Below, piece after piece: positions 15,301-27,300 of a DNA stretch of 64,000 nt. The position numbers and the translations under genes are program-made. Numbering within the stretch: position 1 is the stretch's first letter; every line of letters begins with the position of its first letter. The notes under the pieces were generated by a model, which saw nothing but the letters and a program-made list of their open reading frames with translations, made no database searches and was not told the origin of the DNA. Origin of the DNA: Haliclystus octoradiatus (Eukaryota > Cnidaria > Staurozoa > Stauromedusae > Haliclystidae); the NCBI GenBank assembly GCA_916610825.1, contig OU744446.1:13078538-13142537 (forward strand), written 5' to 3'.

Positions 15301-18300
15301 TGTCTAAGTCGATCAGTGACAAGTTGCCACTTCTCAACCAACACAGAGACCTTATAACGTAATTGGGTATTAGTGATAGTCTCTTCTTCGCGTACAATTC
15401 TTTCATAGCGAGGCAATTGCTTGCTGACAAGTTGCGCATCTAACTTCTAAAAACGAAATAAGAAGAATAATATGAAGTTATCACTAGAGACAGGTGTTCT
15501 GTAGAATAATACACAGGAATCATTCAACATTTGTCTATTCATAATGGAGCTTATGATATCAAGATGGCTGCTGTGAAACTATAGTCAATCTAAACGAATC
15601 AGTTAGTAATAATGATTACTGGCCACTATGGTCAGGTGGCTATCAACTAGAGGGAAGAAGTGAACTATAACTGACTATCAAACTGGTTTTGTAATGTATG
15701 TATGTAGGCTGCAGTGAAATATAGAGAAAGTCTTATAAAACCTCATGAAAAAATCAGTTAAGTTTTATGGGCAAAACAAATCCAATATTTTCAATCTACC
15801 AAAAGCTTATGCATTACTTACAGATATTTCACCTAATTCATTAGCCACATTATCAGCATCAATTCCTACTTCGTCTTTTGATGATAGCATATTTTCAGTT
15901 GTCGTTAACCAATCTAATAATCCTTCAACTGCTTCAGGTAGATCCTCCTGTAATGCAAGTCATGAAGAAATTAAAGTGAGTAATCTAGAATTGATCTACC
16001 GTGGGATAAAAATTACGAGTCACTTTGTAATTCATAATTCAAAATTATTAAACAAATGTACCAATGATGCTTTCAGTTGTGAGCTGAAAAGTTTCCGTGG
16101 TTAGGCTACGCAGTATCATTTTAAATCATTAAATGTGTAGGTTTCTAGTCACGCGATTAATTCATATCTTCAAAAATCAGAGGTTTGGCCTTAAAAGTAT
16201 GAAAGTTGGATTTAGCATCAATTTGGTAAACATTCAAATTTGATGATTTGAATGGTTTACCGGTAGTTGAAATTTATGGAACTTTACAACAGGAGTAAGA
16301 GCACAAATTATTATCATATATTAATACTCTATCAAATAAAATGCTGATTGACAAATGATCCAATTGTTAGATTGAGTTAGATGTGACAATGCAGAGAGCA
16401 GATACGAAGTAGATCATACTCCTTCAGGGTCTCTGAGAGTAGAATATGTTTTTGGATATTGTTTTGAAAACCTTTTACTATTGAAATAAATTATTAAACA
16501 GCTCAGTTAACATCATTCAGCTCCATGTACTCCCCCAAAGCAACCATTGTTTATCTTGGCCGGCCCTCATCTTGGCCTCCCGTTCAAATTGGACTTGAGA
16601 AACTGGGAGGGACATGGAATGAGGCTGTGCTTGTTCTTCTCTAATAATTAGTAGCCTTATTTTTACAAAGTTTTCAACCAATGATAGAACGACTGTAGAT
16701 AAACCTATATATTTACATCATTCCTCACCTCCTCGTTTTCTAGGAACAGAGGTTGACTTTCTGTTACCGTGATAGTCTCAGGTATAATTTGATCCCACTG
16801 TTGAGTGATGAGTGATAGCTCTCTTTGGACATTTGGATCTTTTGTTACAGCGATCTCCTCATCGGTAGTTTTAAGTTCTCTCAAAATCGTATCAATATTT
16901 GAGTCAGGGGAGATCTTAAGTTCAGGCAAATCGACCTATAAAAAGGAAAATTAATAAATCAGCATCAAGATATCTACCACCGGGCTGATATTTAAAATTA
17001 GGATGATGTATGGCATGTTGTAAAATTAGGATATAGAAAAATGATTAGTTTATGTTGTAAAGAAGGACACTGTTTTATTTGACTTATCATGCATGATATT
17101 GAACACAGCAACACCCCAATATATTATGAGGGTTCAAATAATTTGAGTATGGTATGGCCTATAATATCATGTTTCATCAATATATCAGTAGTAACACACA
17201 GACTTGAATGACTCATAGGCACAGGGGATGTCAGCTAAATAAACATATATAATGTTTAATAGATTAATAAAAAATATGAGTCAAAAAAGAGACATACTGT
17301 TCTCGCTACTCCGAGTTTCACGCCATACTGCGATCATCAGGTAAGTATAGATTTTAGTATTTACTTTTATTATTTATAATAAAATCTATATTTGCCTGAT
17401 GATTGCCGTATGGAGTGAAACTCGGAGTAGCGAGAACAGTATGTCTCTTTTTTGACTCATTTTATATATTAATCTATTTAAGCTCTGATATTTATCATTG
17501 AGCACTATACCTACGCAAATGAGGACAACTTTACATTATTTTTCTACAGTGTTTAACAAATATTTATTGGCATTAGTGTAGTGGCTAGGGTGTTGGGCCT
17601 CAGCCCGCAGGGTCTTGGGTTCAATCCCTGGCCGGAGCACTATAGGTTGGAGTCGGGAAGGGCATCCGGCTATTAAACGCACACACAATTCAAAATACTA
17701 TCAAATTAACCAATCACCCAGCGAAAAAAAGTTACAAGCTTACCCAGTTTGTGGATAAATGATAAGTCCAAAAAATATACATATTATATATATAACAAAA
17801 TGTATTGGTAGTAATGCCCTTGATAGAGATAAAGGAAACACCCACTTACTGCTGACTTTAAATTAGACACATTCAAAGGGACCGAACAGTTATGTTGTTA
17901 CTAGCCTTTATACAATATTACAAATGTGACCTTTAAAACAGCTAGATAGTAGAAACAAACAAAAAATCTGGAAATGAGCTAAGCGGTAATGCTAGGAAAA
18001 TGCAAAAGGAAAAGTCAATTTTGAATATCAAGTTCAAATTATTAAATAATGAAGACAATAGAATTTCAATGTTCACTTTTAAAATTATAAATAGTGATCA
18101 ATTCCTCAATTTTCCGCTTTTCTTTGATTAAATTTCTTTCAAAACGTTTGTGGGCAAGGTTTGCTTTTTTGGACTATGGAGAGATAGTTAACTCAAAGAT
18201 TGCAGACTACATTTGACTTACTTTGTCTTTGGCTTCACTTTTAAGAACTTTAACAGTTGTAAATATCTCCTCTGGTGTTAATGCTTGTTTTACTTGCCAG

Positions 18301-21300
18301 TGTCTGTTTTTCCATAATGTTAACAAATGCTTGTATTGGATTTGAATCCTTCAAAAATAAATCAAAACAGCAAAGTTTAAAGCATTCAGGCATGAGAGTC
18401 ACTTGAGCTCAGTCAAAAGAGAGGGAAATCCTTTGAAAAATGCCAAAACAAAACCAATGTTTTTAGGTGAATTTCATTTTTTCAGAGCTGTTAGAAAACC
18501 GGGAAATCAGCTTTTACGGGGAACTCTCTCATGCCTGATTACTGAACTAGTTTAATAGATTTAATGAACTTCAGAATTAGGTTGCAGAACAGCTAAGTCA
18601 TACATACCTATATTATGCAAGAATTATTTACTAGTAAGTGTGAATCTTATTTCACTGGAATTTGCATAGCCATTTAACTATTTTACATATGTGCACGCCT
18701 TTTATAATTTGATGCCGTTCTTTGCTATAGGCCTATGATCGATCCAGTTAAAAAGTTTTGAATGAACAGCGACCTTTGTACTGTTTTGCTGTTATCATGG
18801 AAGAAACGAGGCTAGGAAAATGCAACAAAGCCTTCTACTTAATTTCATGAAATTGAGTTTGAAATGTAGCCTAAGGTTCCAAACTTTCTTCAAAAAAATT
18901 TCTGGTTATTTTACTCTTCTTAAGTTATTAATACAAGACCATGCAGATCATTATCCAAAGCCATTGCAACAATTACAACAACGCATTCCTAACATGAATC
19001 ATTTCATTCAAGTTGTATGGGCAGTAACTAAAAGCTAACGATAGTTCTAATTAAGTATTTACCTTGTTGCCACTTCAGATGCCTCTTTGTCAGGTGCAGG
19101 GATAACAAAACACACCGAAGGGAGGTCAACTTCTGCACGTGTTGGAGACAAGACCTGTATAAAGAAAAATTAATTTAAGAATAGTTCCCTGCAAATGACC
19201 TACCATGTGTCTACAAAGGAATATCCACTTCATAATCAAGGAAATGCATAGCACGGTAAGCCTTAGTTCATAGTCAACATCAATTCCATCAGGGTCTTTT
19301 CTAGTGTTTTATCGATTACATCGCTCTTACTAAACGCATGCGTATAGCAATGATTGATGAACTTTGAAATTGTTGAGAAACACAATTAAATTAAATTAAA
19401 ATAAATGATTATTTGAAGAGGATTCTAACTACAACATTTGATTTATAGGGCTGGTGACGGATGAGATTATAAATCATTACATAAACATAACCGGGTTGTA
19501 ACATGTGATCAATCCTAATGAGTTCCTAACAGACGAGGCGGTAAATGGTTGAATTGCAGAACCAACGAACTAGCCCATAAAGTCAGTAAGGATCAATGTT
19601 GACTATAAATGAATACTGACCAAATATAGCTGTAAAGGATTCCTCATCTGAAGTTTGCATGGGAATTTCGTTATTTTTAGCTTTTATAGTTTCATTCGTG
19701 AAATTGTGTTTATGACCGACCAAAATTCTACTGAAGATGTATACTGTGTATGCCAGAAATGCTATCTTTTGCAACAGAAAATATCACACTGAAAACCGAT
19801 ATATCACATTTTAGGAAGAAGCTACTGGAAATATTTTATTTTACTGACATGCACATTCTTGAAACTCAGGTTAATGCTTGAGAAATGCTTGGTTAGTTGC
19901 AAGCATCTGCTCAGTATGGACTAGGATTGTACAAAAAGTTGAATTCTTGTCTCCCTTACTGCTAGTGATCGATGCAGAATCAATCCATTACAGAACTATA
20001 GAAGCGTAACTATATAGGGGCATGTGGGTAAGTGGGTCTGACCTGGGTCTGACCCCATCTATGTGCATTGTGCAACATGGATCCTAGATATAAGGTCTGG
20101 TTAGTCTGTGAAGAGTGTGTAACAGTGTAAGGTTATATGTGTAACCATTAAAAATAATGTGAAATACTTCCATGTACACGTACAGAGAGAATCATTTGTC
20201 AGTCACGTGGTGACAAAATAACCTTAAAAACATTATTAATATATCAAACAAAACATTGTTTGTTCTGAAACAATCTAAACACGACTAGACAGTCACAAAA
20301 CTGCCTATGTAAACAATGGGGTTCACATAACATTTAACAAAAATGATAAAACTCTATTCTGATTCAACATACATCATTGAATTTGATTCATAGATATTGA
20401 AGCAGCTTTATAAAAGACGTAAATAATATCACAGCGGAAAAATCAAGAAAGAAACTATGATTAATGTTTTAATCCATGTGCTGTTGTTGAATAGTAGGTC
20501 ATAAAACTAAATAAAATTTTAAAAACGCATCGTATTTCTTGAATTTAAAACTAAAATCGGTTGCCGCAAATAGAGAAAGTTCAACACGAAAGTATGTGGA
20601 TTATCAAGAGTCAAATCAATAATACGATGAGATAAAGTACATGATGTAAATAACTGCGCAGAGATGTACCAGAAAAGTAGTGTTTCGTATGTGTTGTTAT
20701 ATATGTTAACATGAGATTTATTATTGAAAAAATTAACGGACGCGTGTTTGGAACAGGTGCTTGTTACGACCAAATCAACATAAACCATTTCGAAGTAATA
20801 ATTATTAATATCAAGACATACCTCAGAATAGAATCATAAAAGTACATAAACCACGTGTTAATTAAATGATCAAATGTAACCACGTGCCAATCGAAGGTTC
20901 GATCGTGAAAGCGCCGACAATCGCGAATAGACCGTACACACAGAAAGGAACAAACTCATTCGGTTCCATTGAACCACAGTCTGGTTCATTTGCATAAGAA
21001 CAGAATCACCCATGCGTATGTGACACAACAACAGACACACCCCTTCCAGAGAGAGTCTACAGACATTGCTATGGTTACCATGAGCAAGTTAGAACATGCG
21101 ATATTTGTTGTCATTGTTGTAAATATATTCTTATAAGTAAATCCTCAAAATTTAACCGCAAACCGCGTGGACGTGATCGTAGATTTGACTCAATGAGGAT
21201 CATCTTACCTTCCAGTGTTGTGAATTTGAGTTATCCTTCAAAGTCCATTCTTCACCTTTGTTGACTGGATGCTGCAAAAAAGTAAACGAATTGAGTGATT

Positions 21301-24300
21301 GAGTCGGTGGAGTGATTGATTCAAACACACTCAAACAATAAATAAATTACCTATTTACACATCTTACAGAAAGTAAACATCACGATAGTCGATAGTTGAG
21401 CAGTCAACCATAATAATTGAAGGAAAGAAATAAGCTCTGTTTTAATGGTTAAACCATGGTGAACTTACTTGAGATTGTGTATAGTTGCAAACAGATGAAA
21501 TTGGTGTAAGGTCTTTGATTTTTGATCGTCTTTGCTTCAAAGGAACAACACGTTTGCTAAGTAAATGCAACACGTTGGTTGTATCATGAAAATCAATCAG
21601 TTCTTTTCTTATCTCCTGCAAATAAGAATCGATCATAAATTCAGTTCTGGTTTGCTACAGAAAACATAACAGTTACATTTTTGTGAGAAAAGTTAATACT
21701 GCGTTGAATGCAACAAAATCAGGTGCAAAATACCAGCCCATACTACAACTTTTAAATGAGAGCATTTGTACTTTTGTATAAGCTTTTCAAGTCAGCTCAT
21801 TCCCACTCAAGATAACACGCCGATACAAGCAGCTTGAAATTTCATTCCTTATTTAAAATATAAAATTCACAAGTTGGAAGTTGACATCTTGAAGTACGTA
21901 CTAATTACTTTATATCTGAAATTATTGTGAAAAACGAAGCAAAGGATGTGAATTTAATAATACTGTATCGTTGAAATTGCAAACATATATAAGATCAGTA
22001 TAAACTCTATCGAAATGTGTGCGATTTACGAAGTGGTGCAACAATGTGTAAGACATTAAACTCAGATTTGCTGAAATTTCAAAACATTATCAACACCCAG
22101 CGTTTGATGAGTCTTTGAATATGAAATTGATTAACAAACAAAGTCAAATACGAAATCAATTCCAAGTGAGACAAGCAATTCCTTTTGTTTGAAATGCATT
22201 ACAAGGTAAACAAATAAATGCAAAATTGAAATTGAAATTTTGCATAACGGAAATGATTTCACAGCGATTAAACAATGTTTGTCAAATAACACTGATCTAA
22301 AAGATACATTTTTAAACCGTAGTTTTTGTCTTCTGAGCAGGTATTTAAAAATATGTTAATTAAAAACTTAGAGGATTTTCAAAGAGACCTGTCTGAAAGC
22401 AAATAGATCTTCCATGATGGTAAGGAATCTTTCTTGCGTCTCTTCATTTGATCTTGCTTTTAAGCCTTTGAAGATAACACAAAATTTTTCATTGATGCCC
22501 TTTTCTAGACATTCACTAAATGCAAGTTCCCAAACTGTGCGAGGCGAATAAACGATAACATTTCGCGGTAAAATTTCTGTTTTCGACAGTCGAACAACGG
22601 GTTTGTAATCAACCCAATTATTCCCTCCTCCACTTGGTATATATCCTTGTTTATTTTTATTCCAATATTTTAATGATAAATAGCGAAAAACAGTGTCTTC
22701 TTTTGACAACGTGCGTTTTTGATCGGCTTCATCGATTCCTTCGTCTTCAGCCACGTGCGTTTCATCATCAACATTCGAAGAAGTTTCAGATTGTGTCGAC
22801 GAACTTCTACCACGATTTCGACACCTTAAAATCCATAACATTGGAATACATATCCCAAAGAATCCAGCAAGAACAGCGATTCCAGCTCGCTGATCATCAT
22901 CCGCCGAAAATAATTCTATCCAGTTAGTCATCGATATGAAGAACCCATTTGCTAAAGAAGCCATGATGTTAACAAACCAAAATTCCAACTCTGTGTTGTC
23001 TTTTTTCTATTAGACGATGATGTCCACGTTTAAAACATCTCACGAAACGTAGATTATTGTTAAGGTAACCATATAAAAACTTATCTAAATATTTAACAGT
23101 TGTCGTTTTACGAACAAGGCTATGCTTGACTTAAAAATCACGAAATAAGCACGGCACGTCAACAATTTTTTATGACCCGATGTGAACAATCATTGTATTG
23201 TAATCTTTATTGTTTTGGGAAATTGGGCGTTTTCCCGCGAAAATTCGAGTCGCGTGGTGGCCACTGTTTATCGGACAATGGAGACGAGAAACCTCAACAG
23301 ACTGCATGTAGTTACAATCTTATCTACAGAGGCAAATTACTTCTCTGGAGATTTGAATCAACTGTTGACCTCAACTAACCGTCAAATTGAGCAACTCAGG
23401 AAGAGATTATTACTAATAACGTCAAATATAAAATTAAATAAAAATTTGATGAAACGTGCACATAAATTCATGATAGGCCCTCGAGTACTACTTTAGGATA
23501 TTTTGACCACATGCTGTAATAAGTATATGGATTATCTGGCAAAAACGTGGGTGACCCAAGTAAGTTTGCTTCGTATTTAAGTCGCTGTTAGATCAGATTG
23601 CCATTCGATGACAAATTGCGACATATATGCCATTGCATTGTGAACTATATAAGTGTATATTATGCTCAGTATTGGTAGAGTGTGGACCACATGCAGTACA
23701 GTATAGAGTTAGTTATGTAGCGTGTATGTATTATATCCTAGTCTTTGTAAATGTAATTCATGTAAATATGTATATGTTGCCTGTCAATATGTACATCACT
23801 CTCTTCATCTTCAACCATCAACGAGTAAGGTTGGTCCTGTCATAGAGGCTCTGTCATTATTGTTACACACGTATCAAAGCTATCCTCTACCTGACAGTGG
23901 CCAACCTCCAACATTATTAAAAATAAACATTATATAGAAACTCATTGTATGTTACAGTTATCTCATCTAATAATAATCTAAACATTAAATTCTTAAATGA
24001 ACATTTATACAAATTTACAAATGGAAGTATACATGCAGGCCGATGCATTACAGTTTCGTTCAAATGTCACCTTATGTTAACACATAGCAAACTATGCATA
24101 TAGTAACATCCCAGGTTATATCACTAGCGGATAATAATTTGTTCATAGTGGAACAAGGCCACTGGGTCAGCTTCAAGAAAAGATTTCCACAAAGGCATTC
24201 CAGAATTCATCCAGGCCATTTAATACCATAGTACACCGAACAAAGCCATCCAGAATTCAAAATTAGTCGACTCCCTCGGCTTACAAAGCTATACTGTACT

Positions 24301-27300
24301 TATAAACATGATATAAACATATAGCCTATCAGTTAAACTATTATATAAATTTCATTATTAAAAGTTTTTTAGGTTTTCTTAAAATTTTCTATTATATAAT
24401 CTCTATATAGTACGTTTGCTGCTCGGTTACATGGATATAACTGTGTTTTTTGTTTTATTTTAACAGTGGAGTACGAGTCTAAATAAATATGATTGATTGA
24501 TTATCAACCTTGATAGTCTTATATCAAATCAAGAACAAATTAAGTCAGGCACGGAGAAATTGGGTCAGTTCATATAAAAATATTGTATACATGAGAGAAT
24601 TTTCGATAAAAAAATTAATGGTAGAACTAGATATCTATCTAAGTACAGAAAAATAATATGTAAGAAAGCTCATCGCTATAATCGCAGCTAATGTTGATTA
24701 TAGATACGTCGGGTGATTTTTTATAATTTAACAGTACCAAGCCAAGTACTGCAGCTTCAGCATTGAATTTCTTGGCTGGTCTGATTATACGTCGTATGAT
24801 CAGTTGCGCGTCATATTTAATGCAAATACTTGAGCAGTATTCAAAGACAGAACAAATTTGGATGGTTGGAAAAAGATCGTTCAATTAAACAATTAATGAT
24901 TACGAGTGCAATGAAATCGTACTTTTATGATCCGGAGGGCGATAAGTTATTATAACTTACTTAATAAAGGCTGCAAGTACATGCGATGCAGAATATATTA
25001 AAGTCATTAAAATTCTCCGTTATTGTTCTATAAAAAAGCTATTAGTAACTATAACGAACACACGACAATCTCATATAATAATTCATTTCAGCTCATAATA
25101 ACAAGAAAAGTGTAGCCGAATACCCCGTAACAATTTTTCGCGGCCTGGCACAAGTGGTAAGAATGAAAAAAAGAGGCGCGACACAAAACAGTAGCCTGCA
25201 TCCAGACTAAAACGTTTCAACATTGATTGACTCCATCGACCTTTTACATAGCTATTATAAACGTTTTAGTCTGTACGCAGGCTACAAAACAGAGGACAAA
25301 AGAGGAATGATGATGAAGCAAATTGAATTTGTTTCTGCCTGGGTCTATCTGCCCTATCCCGTTTCACAAATCACCAAAGTCATCAATCAGAGGCCCTCCT
25401 GTACTCCTGTAAATTTGGTTCAAACAGCATTGTGCGGGTCAGTGTTACTTACCAAGAGCTGTCGATAGATTATAAGAGCAACGCCTGGTAATTCAGGATT
25501 TTTGTCATCAAGGATGGATTCCAACAGTTGTACACAATCCACAAGGTAATTGTTTGCTTCTTCAGATGTCATATAAAACTGCATTAAAATAAACAACATC
25601 GGGTAAAGGTGAGAGGAATCCCTAACGTAGAATGTAAAGTTTTAGATGCTTTCAAAGCCGATGTGAAAGGGATGCAGTACGCCAGTATCGACCAGACAAG
25701 CGTTATCCATCCTCAATGGCCTCAAGAGATACAGAAGATATGCGTTGATGTTTAAATTCGAATCGGATTAATGAAATCAGATTTTGGAGATATAATCCGA
25801 TATCAATCAGTACAGTTAAAAATGTATTTACGTAAAGTCAGTAAAATGTAAATGAAAGGGATCAGTCTATATAAACATGAAACTTGACAATAACTATTGA
25901 TCAGCATAGTGATTATGCTATCAGTTGGACAGTCAGTGATATCATACCGTACCTTATTATACAGCTGCGCATGCGCCAAATGGATTTTCAAAGCGATTGT
26001 CAATTCGATAATCCAATACCATAATTCAGTCAAAGCTTTGCAATAGGCCTGTGAAAATTGAATGCCACATTAATTTTAACTCATTTCATTAATAGAATGT
26101 GTCACTAATATCAAAGTAGGCTGAAATTGACAACACCTCGTACCTTAATTGCATCTTGGGCAGGATGTCCATCGTTCAATAAAGCATTTCCTTTGCTTTG
26201 AAGGCGATTATAAGCTTCTTCGTGCATCATCATGTCGACCTGTAATTCCTAATTATAGAACATGAGGTCGGTTAAATATAAGCGAAATCACGTTTGGTTA
26301 ACAAGAAAAATGTAAGGAGTGATTGGATTTTTGAAGTTTTGAAATAGAGAATCTGTAGCGATAGAAATGTAAAAAGATCACATCTTATTTCCTGTACAAA
26401 GTGGTCAATAGTTTAGGTTCAATAATTGGCTGTCAAGTACAGGTTTTATCAAGCATCTAACAACCTGAAAAGCTTTAAATGGAGTTATTATGTAGATGAA
26501 CTTACGATTTCATAGCGTTCGACTTCATGAAGGTTACTATGAACAATGCTCCAGTCACGTGACACTTCATCTTCTTCAACTCGATTCATCCAAATCATTT
26601 CTTCGGTAGCATCTCTCATAAAAGTAACGAGAACTGAAACAGCTTCAACACGTTTCTCTGCTTGGGTCTGTGGGCATAGGAGAAAAGGCAAAACATTTTG
26701 CAAAATGAATGTCTAATTTTTGACTATTTTCAATTATATTACACGTTCTGCTGTATGGCATTGAGCACTTTCACATTCAGCAAAGACAAATAATAAATAT
26801 ATTTATATATTTATTCATTTATTTATTATATATTTTTAGAATGTTCTGATTCGACTTCTGGGTGTTTCTTATTAAAGATTATCAGATTGATACTATAAAA
26901 CGTGGGATGTTCCCTCGATACCCATTCCTTCCTCTATAGGTGCAGTTGATCTTAACATGAAGGCTCCAAACCCATATCTTCAGCCTCTATCACCATGTAA
27001 CAGCAAATGTTTTCTTTGAGTTATAACATATCAACTTACCACAATTTCAGCAAAATAATCTCGAAGACCAGAAATCTGAGATTGGATATCAGAAGGTGTG
27101 TTTGTATTCTAGATTGGAAAAGAACATATGATAATAGTATGATTTGAAAGAACATGTGCAAGATATTTCAAACATAGCTAATTCGATATTTAGATATCAT
27201 AAATATAAGATACATCATTTAGCCTCTTTTGCGTGACCAACGTAAGGGCAATGGTCGCTCAAAACAGGTTCTGCAGGTGAGAAATGATTTATGTTAGGTG

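Larger units (their letters stand above)
14690..16728 (-). other. Introns 29, 30 and 31
   Basis: Introns of roughly 0.4-0.8 kb around exons 30 and 31. Nothing recognisable beyond splice sites. Confidence 0.55.

Noticed and set aside
15745..16104. Plus-strand open frame of 119 codons
   Set aside because: It is the antisense of spectraplakin exon 30, whose minus-strand frame is conserved and properly spliced.
17574..17646. Functional tRNA gene
   Set aside because: The A and B boxes are good, but I could not draw a clean acceptor stem and a SINE body follows, so a tRNA-derived SINE is more likely.
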